DNA from: Acidimicrobiaceae bacterium
GTDB lineage: Bacteria > Actinomycetota > Acidimicrobiia > Acidimicrobiales > Palsa-688
Assembly (NCBI GenBank): GCA_009785715.1
Contig: WQVT01000132.1
Span: 1 to 6,755 of the forward strand
Length of the DNA: 6,755 nucleotides
Direction of reading: 5' to 3'
Shown here piece after piece: positions 1 through 5,461 of this stretch; within the stretch, counting starts at the first letter, position 1, and the number at the start of each line of letters is the position of its first letter. Made by a program: the position numbers and the translations under genes. The notes beneath the pieces are model-generated. The model saw only the letters and a program-made list of their open reading frames with translations. It was not told where the DNA came from and did no database searches.

Positions 1-2
1 CC

Positions 3-440
3 CTCTTCCTGCAGGTGAAGCAGGCGGGACCATCGGTGTACGAACCGTTTTTGGAGCCCAGTGTCTATGACCAACATGGCGCACGGGTGATCAACGGCAA
101 GCGACTCATCCAGGCGGCGACGGACATCTTCGTCGGGTGGGGATCCCTCGAGGGGCACGACTACTACGTGCGTCAGTTCCGCGACATGAAGATCGTCCCC
201 TCGACCGCATTGATTGCCCATCGCCTCGCGGAATTCGCCTCCGCCTCCGGTGATGCGTTGGCCCGAGCCCACGCGCGCACGGGTGACCCGATGGCCATCG
301 ACGCCTACATCGGGAAGGGACCGAACTTCGTCTCGGAGGTCAGCCGCTTCGCCCACGCCTACGCCGACCAGAACGATCGTGACTACGCACAACTCCGGCA
401 GGCCATCTCCGCCGGCGAGGTGGAGAGCGATCCCGGCTGA
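3..440 (+). CDS. DUF2252 family protein, C-terminal part (5' end outside window)
   Basis: The reading frame is open from base 3 and codes for about 145 residues ending at TGA 438-440; the true start lies upstream of the window. Visible family signatures are LFLQVKQAGPSVYEPFL at the left edge, DYYVRQFRDMK in the middle, and LARAHARTGDP followed by FAHAYADQNDRDY near the end. These match the conserved C-terminal half of DUF2252 proteins, normally about 430-470 residues, common in actinobacteria. DUF2252 resembles aminoglycoside-phosphotransferase/kinase-like folds, but no reaction is established. A GTG at 15 is an internal codon, not the start, because the conserved frame continues upstream of it. 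No terminator is evident in the 45 bases before the next gene. The family call is firm; the function is unknown. Confidence 0.88.
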   Translation, partial: LFLQVKQAGPSVYEPFLEPSVYDQHGARVINGKRLIQAATDIFVGWGSLEGHDYYVRQFRDMKIVPSTALIAHRLAEFASASGDALARAHARTGDPMAIDAYIGKGPNFVSEVSRFAHAYADQNDRDYAQLRQAISAGEVESDPG

Positions 441-473
441 TGACGACCGGACGCCGGTTCGGTGCCGGGGTCT

Positions 474-479
474 TAGCAT
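474..479 (+). promoter_or_regulatory. Candidate -10 hexamer TAGCAT for a leaderless TfoX-N transcript
   Basis: TAGCAT fits the TANNNT actinobacterial -10 pattern and ends 7 bases before the GTG at 486, so transcription would begin at or next to the start codon. No convincing -35 element is visible in the GC-rich sequence upstream. The same hexamer appears at 5462-5467 ahead of the LLM gene. Confidence 0.4.
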
Positions 480-485
480 AAGAGG

Positions 486-809
486 GTGGCGTACGACGAG
501 GACCTTGCGAATCGGATCCGCGAGTTGCTCGCGGACGAGGAAGGCGTGACCGAGAAGAAGATGTTCGGAGGGTTGGCCTTCCTGCTGCACGGCAATATGG
601 CTGTCGCCGCCAGCAGAGAGGGCGGCATTCTGGTCCGATCTGATCCGAAGGATCCCGTACCGGAGGGTGCCGAGCTCGCAATCATGCGCGGTCGGCCGAT
701 GGACGGGTGGCTGAGAGTCGGGCCCGGTCGCCTGAGGACCAGGCCCCAACTGGTCAAATGGACGCAGGTGGGATTCGACTATGCCCGGACACTCTCCCCG
801 AAGAGCTGA
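486..809 (+). CDS. TfoX N-terminal domain family protein
   Basis: This is a 107-residue protein consisting only of a TfoX-N domain. Signatures are MAYDEDLANRIRELL at the N-terminus, KKMFGGLAFLLHGNMAV at residues 24-40 and GRPMDGWLRVG at 69-79. The domain was named from the competence regulator TfoX/Sxy of gammaproteobacteria. Stand-alone actinobacterial versions of about 100-115 residues have no known role, so competence should not be inferred. The start is forced: an in-frame TAG at 474-476 lies just upstream and GTG 486 is the only start codon before the conserved region. The purine-rich AGAGG directly abuts the GTG, too close to act as a Shine-Dalgarno, which suggests leaderless translation. 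The gene lies 45 bases after the DUF2252 gene and 35 before the coiled-coil gene, and all three could be co-oriented without forming one operon. Confidence 0.85.
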   Translation: MAYDEDLANRIRELLADEEGVTEKKMFGGLAFLLHGNMAVAASREGGILVRSDPKDPVPEGAELAIMRGRPMDGWLRVGPGRLRTRPQLVKWTQVGFDYARTLSPKS

Positions 810-844
810 CCAAAGGTGGCGGCGGCGTGAGTACTTGCTGAGCC

Positions 845-1792
845 ATGGCCACTGACCTCGACGCCGCAGCCGAACAGCTCTATCGCCTGGTACCGGCGGA
901 ATTCGTCGTCGCCCGGGATCGGGCGGCAGCCGAGGCGCGGACCGAGGGCGACCGCGCCCTGGCGGCTGCGATCAAGGCGTTGCGCCGGCCGACCCAGGGG
1001 GCGTGGATGGTCAACTGGCTGGCGAGGGCAAGGCCCGACGATCTCGGGCGGCTCCTCGAGCTCGGCTCGGCCCTCCGCGTGGCGCAGGACCAGATGGCCG
1101 GGGACGAGCTGCGGGTCCTGTCCCGCCAACGTCACGCCGTGGTCGCTGCCCTGGCCGGCGATGCCCGACGGGCGGCGGCCGAGGCCGGCCTGCAGGCCGG
1201 CGACGCCCCCGCCCGTGAGGTCGAGGAGACGCTCAACGCCGCCCTGGCCGACGACGACACGGCGGCGGCGGTTCGGGCCGGTCGTCTCAGCACCGCCCTG
1301 CGCTACAGCGGCTTCGGCCCCGGAACCGACGGCCCGGCACCCTCCGCTCCGGCGGTCGCGCCCGCAGCCCCGAGCGCGGGTGGGTCGCTGTCCCGGGGGG
1401 ACCGGGGGAGCGACGACGATCCGGCCACGTCCGCACGGCGGCGCCGGCGCGAGGCGGAGCGGTCACACCGGATCGACGAGGCCGAGGCTGCTCTCCGGAC
1501 CGCCCGGACGGCAGCGGCCGACGCACGCCGGACGGCAGACGCCCAGGCTCAACGGGCCCAGGAAGCCCGTGACCGGCTCGACCAACTGCGAGCCTCGATC
1601 GGAGATCTCGAGACTCGCCTCGTTTCCCTGCGCGAGCAAGAAGGCGATGCGACCCAACAGTTCACGAGCGCGGAGCAGGCACGAAAAGATGCGGACCGGG
1701 CCGCCGCCGACGGCGACGCCCGCACCGTCTCCGCCCAGACCCGGCTCGACGACCTGCTCGCCAACGGCATCGGTCCCGACCCGGATCTCTGA
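845..1792 (+). CDS. Uncharacterised actinobacterial protein with C-terminal coiled coil
   Basis: This 315-residue protein has three parts. Residues 1-158 form a helical domain with conserved-looking segments: LYRLVPAEFVVARD (12-25), AAAIKALRRPTQGAWMVNWL (40-59), GDELRVLSRQR (86-96) and LRYSGFGP (152-159). Residues 160-205 are a Pro/Ala/Ser/Gly-rich linker ending in an Arg cluster. Residues 206-305 are rich in Ala, Arg, Glu, Asp and Gln with heptad-like spacing and are probably a long coiled coil. No signal peptide or membrane segment is visible. I recognise the N-terminal pattern as recurring in actinobacterial hypothetical proteins but know no function; a structural or scaffolding role is inference from the coiled coil. 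An in-frame TGA at 839-841 rules out an earlier start, and there is no Shine-Dalgarno before ATG 845, so the transcript may be leaderless (TACTTG at 832-837 is a weak -10 candidate). Confidence 0.8.
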   Translation: MATDLDAAAEQLYRLVPAEFVVARDRAAAEARTEGDRALAAAIKALRRPTQGAWMVNWLARARPDDLGRLLELGSALRVAQDQMAGDELRVLSRQRHAVVAALAGDARRAAAEAGLQAGDAPAREVEETLNAALADDDTAAAVRAGRLSTALRYSGFGPGTDGPAPSAPAVAPAAPSAGGSLSRGDRGSDDDPATSARRRRREAERSHRIDEAEAALRTARTAAADARRTADAQAQRAQEARDRLDQLRASIGDLETRLVSLREQEGDATQQFTSAEQARKDADRAAADGDARTVSAQTRLDDLLANGIGPDPDL

Positions 1793-1838
1793 GGCCGGCT
1801 TCCCTGCGGAACCGGCTCTCTGAGATCGCGGGAGGAGT

Positions 1839-1855
1839 GGATCCCCGGGGGATCC
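1839..1855. repeat. Perfect inverted repeat GGATCCC-CGG-GGGATCC
   Basis: The 17-base element has 7-8 base perfect arms around a minimal loop, 46 bases after the coiled-coil gene. As RNA it would form a strong GC-rich hairpin. No T-run follows, so it is not a canonical intrinsic terminator, but hairpins without a U-tract are often proposed as actinobacterial terminators. Confidence 0.4.
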
Positions 1856-1881
1856 GTCCGCCAAGCTGTCGGCTGGTGACC

Positions 1882-1900
1882 GGCCCGCCCCGCGCGGGCC
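1882..1900. repeat. Perfect inverted repeat GGCCCGC-CCCGC-GCGGGCC
   Basis: Seven-base perfect arms (1882-1888 and 1894-1900) flank a five-base loop. It lies 15 bases upstream of the AGGAGG at 1916-1921, so in a transcript reading into the dehydrogenase it would be a leader hairpin. It could equally be the terminator of the preceding gene. No T-run follows. Confidence 0.4.
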
Positions 1901-1915
1901 ATTGGCTGACGAACG

Positions 1916-1921
1916 AGGAGG
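1916..1921 (+). promoter_or_regulatory. Perfect Shine-Dalgarno AGGAGG
   Basis: AGGAGG is five bases before GTG 1927. It cannot serve the dehydrogenase directly, because it lies about 50-60 bases before that gene's possible starts and a TGA at 1944-1946 closes the dehydrogenase frame in between. It therefore points to a small ORF starting at 1927. Confidence 0.5.
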
Positions 1922-1926
1922 ACAGG

Positions 1927-1983
1927 GTGCTCGGAAGACGGGATGAGGGCCGCGTCGGCGGCGGGGTCGGGTGGTGGGCGTGA
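1927..1983 (+). CDS. Possible 18-codon leader peptide, overlapping the dehydrogenase start
   Basis: GTG 1927 is preceded at five bases by a perfect AGGAGG. The frame reads MLGRRDEGRVGGGVGWWA and ends at TGA 1981-1983. That stop overlaps the GTG at 1980-1982 in a GTGA arrangement, the classic geometry of translational coupling. The peptide has three Arg before a Gly-rich stretch and two consecutive Trp codons just before the end. Upstream hairpins (1839-1855, 1882-1900) could belong to the same leader. The simplest function would be to bring ribosomes to the dehydrogenase start, which has no good Shine-Dalgarno of its own. Sensing of charged tRNA-Trp is a speculative alternative. In GC-rich DNA such an ORF can arise by chance, so confidence is limited. 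Confidence 0.4.
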   Translation: MLGRRDEGRVGGGVGWWA

Positions 1984-3008
1984 CCAAGATCGCGATCCTC
2001 GACGACTACATCGGCGTGGCATTGGACTACGGCGACTGGTCGCGGCTCCCCGACGACGCCGAGATCACCGTCTATCGCGAGGCGATCCCACCCGAGAAGC
2101 TCATCGACGAGCTCGCCGACTACGAGATCGTCGTCATCACCCAGCAGCGCGCCCGCTTTCCACGGGCCGTGCTCGAGGGCCTCCCCAAGCTGAAGCTGCT
2201 GGTCTGCAACGGTCGGACGAGCAACGTCGTCGACCACGACGCCCGGATCGAGCGGGGCATCCTGCTCTGCGGCGTCGCCGACACCGATCGTCCGGCGCCT
2301 CCGCGCCCGGCCGGCTACGGCTCGCAGCGCGGGCTCCCGACGCCCTCGGAGATGGCGTGGGCGCTCACCTTCGCCGTCGCGAAGCGTGTCGGAATCGAGG
2401 ACCGGGTCATCCGCGCCGGCGGCTGGCAGACGGGGTTCCCCACCACGATCGGGGGAAAGACGCTCGGGCTCCTCGGGGCGGGCTTCCTCGGCGGCGCGAT
2501 GGTCCCGGTAGCGAAGGCGCTCGGCATGGACGTGGTCGCCTGGAGCCAGAACCTCACCGACGAGCGGTGCGCGGAGCTCGGGGTGACGAAGGTGACGAAG
2601 GACGAGCTCCTCTCGTCGGCGGACGTTCTCGGGGTCTTCCTCGTCTTCTCGGAGCGGTCCCGCAACACACTCGGTGCAGACGACCTCGCGAAGATGAAGC
2701 AGGGCGCCATCCTGGTGAACATCTCCCGCGGCCCGATCGTCAACGAGGAGGCGCTCGTGGAGGCGCTGCGCTCCGGCCACCTGGCAGGCGCCGGTCTCGA
2801 CGTGTACGACCGGGAACCGCTTCCCGCCGACCACCCCTTCAGGTCCCTCGACAACGTCGTCGTCACGCCCCACACGGGCTACGTCACCGAAGCGGGCTTC
2901 CGCTCCGCCTGGCAGCGGATGGCGGAGGACGTGACGGCGTACCTCGAGGGCACGCCGATCCGCGTGGTCACCGACCCGGCCGACTGCCCGCCGATGGTGC
3001 CGCGGTAG
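1980..3008 (+). CDS. D-2-hydroxyacid dehydrogenase family protein (phosphoglycerate dehydrogenase-like)
   Basis: This is a cytoplasmic NAD(P)-dependent oxidoreductase of the D-isomer 2-hydroxyacid dehydrogenase superfamily, interconverting a 2-oxoacid and a D-2-hydroxyacid; the substrate cannot be read from sequence. With GTG 1980 as start (MTKIAILDDY) it has 342 residues, normal for the family. The split substrate domain is at about 1-98 and 290-330. The Rossmann domain carries GAGFLG at 166-171. The catalytic triad is visible: Arg250 in ISRGPIVNEEAL, Glu279 in VYDREPLP and His298 in VTPHTGYVTEAG. The second beta strand ends in WSQN with no acidic residue, so NAD versus NADP preference is uncertain. 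Residues about 98-125 form a longer Pro/Gly-rich loop than usual. GTG 1971 and 1974 are alternative starts; 1980 is chosen because homologues I recall begin there and it overlaps the stop of the small upstream ORF. The gene is convergent with the sigma gene, 17 bases away. Confidence 0.9.
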   Translation: MTKIAILDDYIGVALDYGDWSRLPDDAEITVYREAIPPEKLIDELADYEIVVITQQRARFPRAVLEGLPKLKLLVCNGRTSNVVDHDARIERGILLCGVADTDRPAPPRPAGYGSQRGLPTPSEMAWALTFAVAKRVGIEDRVIRAGGWQTGFPTTIGGKTLGLLGAGFLGGAMVPVAKALGMDVVAWSQNLTDERCAELGVTKVTKDELLSSADVLGVFLVFSERSRNTLGADDLAKMKQGAILVNISRGPIVNEEALVEALRSGHLAGAGLDVYDREPLPADHPFRSLDNVVVTPHTGYVTEAGFRSAWQRMAEDVTAYLEGTPIRVVTDPADCPPMVPR

Positions 3009-3025
3009 CGAACCGCTCCCGCCGT

Positions 3026-4036
3026 CTATCGGGGTGCCGTGAGCGCCGCTAGGGCCTCTCGTGCTCCGGTGGTCGGTGCGATGGCAACGAGTCCCCGATA
3101 GAGCCGGATGACGGTGTCGCGATCGACGGTCCCGGTTCGTGCGCGGTCGCAGTGGGCCGACTGGATCGCGGCCTCGAGCTGGAACCGCCCGAGGGGTGCC
3201 CCGAGGGCGTGGGCGCGCTTCAGGAGCGTCTCGCCCTCGGCGATCAGGGAGCGGTCCCACAGCGAGGTGTCCTGTTGGTCGAGTGGCGGCCAGGGCCTGC
3301 CGATCCGTGCCGGGGCCCGCGACTGCGCCAGCGTCAGCAGGGCGGCGAGGCCCCACGCCTCGGGCTCCGTCTCGAGGAGGCTTGCGGTGAGCACCGCGAG
3401 CCATCGTGCCTCATCGGCGATCGACTCGCGTATCTGCTCGTGCTGGTCGAGCCAGTCGATGGCGTAGGCGCCATAGATGGCCTCGAGCACCGCGGGCAGA
3501 CGCTCGGGCAGATCCGCTCGGGTCGGTACGCGGAACGGGATGCCGGCGTCGCGGATGCGGCGTTTCGCCCGGACCAGGCGTTGGGCCATCGAAGCCGGTG
3601 GCAGCATGAGCACCCGGGCGATGCGGGCCGCATCGAAGCCGAGCACGACCTGGAGCATGAGCGGCGTGCGCACCGAGGGATCGATCGCGGGGTGCGCACA
3701 GGCAAAGAGCAGCTCCAGCCGTTTGTCGGGGATCATGTCCGGGTCGGGATCCGCGAGCGTGGCGGCGATGTCGTCCTGCAACGGCGTGGCGCGTCGCACC
3801 GCCGCTCCGCCGAGCACGTCACGGATGCGGTTGCGGGCGACGGTGATCAGCCACCCCTCGGGATTGGCGGGGACGCCGGCGGACGGCCAGGTGCGCAGCG
3901 CCCGCTCGAAGGCGTCGGCGAGAGCGTCCTCGGCGAGCACGATGTCGCGGGTCGACGCCGCGAGCAACGCGACGAGTCGCCCATACGACCCGCGCGCCAC
4001 GCGCTCGGCCGTTCGGCCGGCGTCCGCCGTGGTCAT
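3026..4036 (-). CDS. ECF42-type RNA polymerase sigma factor with shortened C-terminal extension
   Basis: This 336-residue protein is a sigma-70 family ECF factor that would direct RNA polymerase to alternative promoters. Sigma region 2 spans about 17-72 (LAEDALADAFERALRTWP, then GWLITVARNRIRD). Region 4 spans about 104-165 (RLELLFACAHPAID, then GFDAARIARVLMLPPASMAQ and RLVRAKRRI). The remainder is the helical DUF6596-type extension, including WDRSLIAEGETLL (260-272) and GRFQLEAAIQSAHC (283-296). Usual members are about 400-420 residues with further TPR-like helices; this one stops soon after RLYRGLVAIAP (311-321). The start ATG 4036-4034 overlaps the DGPF stop as ATGA, implying translational coupling; an upstream in-frame ATG at 4138 would sit deep inside the DGPF gene and adds non-conserved residues. 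ECF42 factors lack an obvious anti-sigma, and the extension is thought to control activity. Linkage to a DGPF gene is the hallmark of the group. Confidence 0.9.
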   Translation of the reverse strand: MTTADAGRTAERVARGSYGRLVALLAASTRDIVLAEDALADAFERALRTWPSAGVPANPEGWLITVARNRIRDVLGGAAVRRATPLQDDIAATLADPDPDMIPDKRLELLFACAHPAIDPSVRTPLMLQVVLGFDAARIARVLMLPPASMAQRLVRAKRRIRDAGIPFRVPTRADLPERLPAVLEAIYGAYAIDWLDQHEQIRESIADEARWLAVLTASLLETEPEAWGLAALLTLAQSRAPARIGRPWPPLDQQDTSLWDRSLIAEGETLLKRAHALGAPLGRFQLEAAIQSAHCDRARTGTVDRDTVIRLYRGLVAIAPTTGAREALAALTAPR

Positions 4037-4419
4037 TCCATCGATGGCGAGCCCTGCCAGGCGCCGTTCACGTAGCGGGTGGCAGTCGGTCGGATCTCGA
4101 CGTGCCCCCAAGCCACCGACGGCGCCCGCTTGGCCCACTCGATCGCCGCGTCGAGGTCTGGGACCTCGATGACAAAGGTGCCCCCGAGCTGTTCCTTCGT
4201 GTCGGCGAACGGGCCGTCCTGTATGACGAGCTCACCGCCGGCGAGCGTCACCGTCGTGGTCACATTCGAGCGTTCCAGCACCTCGGCGCTCCGGAGCACG
4301 CCCGCGTCGTCGAGCGCCTTCGCGTACGCCTCGAAGGCGCGCATTCCCTGGGCGAGCGCCTCAGGGCCCAGTTCCGCAGCCGTCGGCTCGGGGTAGTGGA
4401 GCAGCAGGGTGTATCGCAT
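4033..4419 (-). CDS. YCII-related / DGPF domain protein
   Basis: This 128-residue protein has a dimeric alpha+beta (ferredoxin-like) YCII fold as expected for the family. It begins MRYTLLLHYPEP and carries the eponymous DGPF at residues 68-71 within VIQDGPFADTKEQLGG, followed by FVIEVPDLDAAIEWAKRAP (82-100). The biochemical role of DGPF proteins is unknown; they are recurrent partners and targets of ECF42 sigma factors. The ATG at 4419-4417 is preceded by GAGAGGA (4434-4428) with eight bases of spacing, which fixes the start. It is the first gene of a two-gene minus-strand operon, and its TGA overlaps the sigma ATG by two bases in ATGA. A predicted ECF42-dependent promoter lies directly upstream at 4464-4490. 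Confidence 0.92.
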   Translation of the reverse strand: MRYTLLLHYPEPTAAELGPEALAQGMRAFEAYAKALDDAGVLRSAEVLERSNVTTTVTLAGGELVIQDGPFADTKEQLGGTFVIEVPDLDAAIEWAKRAPSVAWGHVEIRPTATRYVNGAWQGSPSME

Positions 4420-4427
4420 GGCAGCCG

Positions 4428-4434
4428 TCCTCTC
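4428..4434 (-). promoter_or_regulatory. Shine-Dalgarno GAGAGGA for the DGPF gene
   Basis: Reading on the minus strand, GAGAGGA ends eight bases before ATG 4419. It supports the chosen start and shows that this operon's first gene, unlike several plus-strand genes here, uses a conventional leader. Confidence 0.6.
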
Positions 4435-4451
4435 GGATCGTTTTCGAGTCT

Positions 4452-4466
4452 GTCACCAGAAGTGAC
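4452..4466. repeat. Inverted repeat GTCAC-CAGAA-GTGAC at the sigma operon promoter
   Basis: Perfect five-base arms (4452-4456 and 4462-4466) flank a five-base centre. It overlaps the predicted -10 (CGTC, 4467-4464) and the expected transcription start near 4457. It could be an operator half-site pair or a small hairpin at the 5' end of the mRNA. No T-run accompanies it, so it is a poor terminator candidate. Confidence 0.35.
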
Positions 4467-4490
4467 GATCGAGCAGCGTCGAAATCGACA
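4464..4490 (-). promoter_or_regulatory. Predicted ECF42-dependent promoter TGTCGA-N17-CGTC
   Basis: On the minus strand TGTCGA (4490-4485) is followed after 17 bases by CGTC (4467-4464). This fits the ECF42 target motif as I recall it from Streptomyces work (TGTCGA at -35 and CG[A/T]C at -10). Transcription would begin near 4457, leaving a leader of about 38 bases that contains the Shine-Dalgarno. The element lies wholly in the gap between the CMD-like gene and the DGPF gene and would make the operon autoregulated. Confidence 0.65.
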
Positions 4491-4494
4491 GGGA

Positions 4495-5406
4495 CTACTC
4501 GTCCCAGGCGTCCCAGATGTCCTCCATCGCCTTCTGGGCGATGTGGAAGCCCTCGAAGCCCGTGAAGAAGCAACAGGAGTTCGCGATCCCGTTCGCTATG
4601 TGGTGGCGCGAGATCCCCCAGGCCTTTCCGAGAAGCACCGCCTCCCGCAGGCCGTCCACGTTCCCGCTCATCATGTTTTGGCGAATCATGATCCAGGGAG
4701 CGAACTGCTTCGGCAGGGTCCTGATCGCAACCTCCCATTTCGCCCGGTTCGCCTTCACGAATTCGGGATGGAGCTTGATCCCGAAGCGGATCGACTCCGG
4801 CAGGTAGCCGATCGTCTCCTCGTACCAGTTCGTGAGGTTCTCGACGTCCGCGGGGGTCATCCGGCGGGTGGTGAGGTCGAGCCCGCACTTGAAGGCCTCG
4901 GGGTCGGCCACCCACCCCTCGGCGAGTGGGAGCTCCCTCGGCGGCGGGGCGATCTGGGGCAGGAAGTCACCGACCGCACGGTAGGTGTGGCCGAGGCCGC
5001 GCATCCCGGCGTAGTGCATGGTGAAGAAGACGACCTCCATCGACTGCTCCTTCGACATCCCCCGGAGCCGGAGCACGTGGAACTGGTTGCGGATCCCGGT
5101 CTCCCAGCCGAGCATGACGTAGCTCGTCAAGGTATGCGTGCTGTAGAGAATGCCGTTGGCCCGGTCGGGTTCCTGGCCCCGGGGCGTGCCGAAGGTCCCC
5201 GATGCCCACGAGTGCCGCTTGGCGAACGACGGGCCCCCATAGTCGAGCATCAACGCGTTCGAGAAGACCTGGTAGAGCGGCCCACGCGAGGTCCAGGCCC
5301 GTGCCAGCTCGGCGTTGACCTCCTCCTCGGTGAGGGTGTCGAGCTCGTTGTAGTCGAATCCTTCGTCGTATTTCTCCGCAGGGTCGTACCGGTAGACGCT
5401 GCTCAT
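4495..5406 (-). CDS. Uncharacterised protein with carboxymuconolactone decarboxylase-like (AhpD-fold) repeats
   Basis: I do not recognise a named family for this 303-residue protein. Residues about 85-150 follow the helical pattern of CMD/AhpD-like domains: FHVLRLRGMSKEQSMEVV (109-126), then YAGMRGLGHTYRA (132-144), matching the usual H...G(L/M)S.EE..EV.....YAG layout. Residues about 237-298 look like a second copy: WIMIRQNMMSGNVDGLREAV, WGISRHHIANGI (263-274), then SCCFFTGFEGFH (277-288). The N-terminal 80 residues contain RAWTSRGPLYQVFSN and LDYGGPSFAKRHS, probably family-specific. No AhpD CxxC motif is present, so peroxidase-partner activity is unlikely. There is no signal peptide or membrane segment. 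ATG 5406 has GGAGAGG ten bases upstream (5423-5417). It is divergent from the LLM oxidoreductase, which suggests a shared pathway of small-molecule breakdown; that is inference. Confidence 0.6.
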   Translation of the reverse strand: MSSVYRYDPAEKYDEGFDYNELDTLTEEEVNAELARAWTSRGPLYQVFSNALMLDYGGPSFAKRHSWASGTFGTPRGQEPDRANGILYSTHTLTSYVMLGWETGIRNQFHVLRLRGMSKEQSMEVVFFTMHYAGMRGLGHTYRAVGDFLPQIAPPPRELPLAEGWVADPEAFKCGLDLTTRRMTPADVENLTNWYEETIGYLPESIRFGIKLHPEFVKANRAKWEVAIRTLPKQFAPWIMIRQNMMSGNVDGLREAVLLGKAWGISRHHIANGIANSCCFFTGFEGFHIAQKAMEDIWDAWDE

Positions 5407-5439
5407 CAGTCATCATCCTCTCCGTTGGGGTCGCCCGGG

Positions 5440-5453
5440 CTGGGCGTACCCAG
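5440..5453. repeat. Inverted repeat CTGGG-CGTA-CCCAG between divergent genes
   Basis: Perfect five-base arms lie in the 96-base gap between the divergent CMD-like and LLM genes, immediately upstream of the TAGCAT at 5462-5467. The position suits a regulator binding site acting on one or both promoters, but no regulator gene is adjacent and short GC-rich palindromes arise by chance. Confidence 0.3.
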
Positions 5454-5461
5454 ACAATCGC

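Noticed and set aside
486..809. TfoX-N gene as evidence of natural competence
   Set aside because: Stand-alone TfoX-N proteins are widespread in non-competent bacteria and no other competence gene is present here.
1839..1855. GGATCCCCGGG resembles a cloning-vector polylinker (BamHI-SmaI)
   Set aside because: Only about 11 bases match and the flanks are not vector-like; the element is better explained as a natural palindrome.
1943..2030. ATG 1943 as an alternative start of a plus-strand gene
   Set aside because: Its frame gives an Arg/Gly-rich product overlapping the dehydrogenase, and it is 21 bases beyond the AGGAGG, too far for efficient initiation.
2580..2599. Tandem direct repeat GGTGACGAA x2
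   Set aside because: It lies in the dehydrogenase coding frame and simply encodes Val-Thr-Lys twice; two copies are not a repeat array.
1662..3404. Very long open frame on the minus strand across the dehydrogenase gene
   Set aside because: It is antisense to the dehydrogenase and parts of two other genes, is rich in Arg/Gly/Pro as expected for GC-rich shadow frames, and shows no recognisable domain.
4037..4138. N-terminal extension of the sigma factor to an ATG at 4138
   Set aside because: The extra 34 residues overlap the DGPF gene, look non-conserved, and the ATGA overlap at 4036-4033 is a better start.
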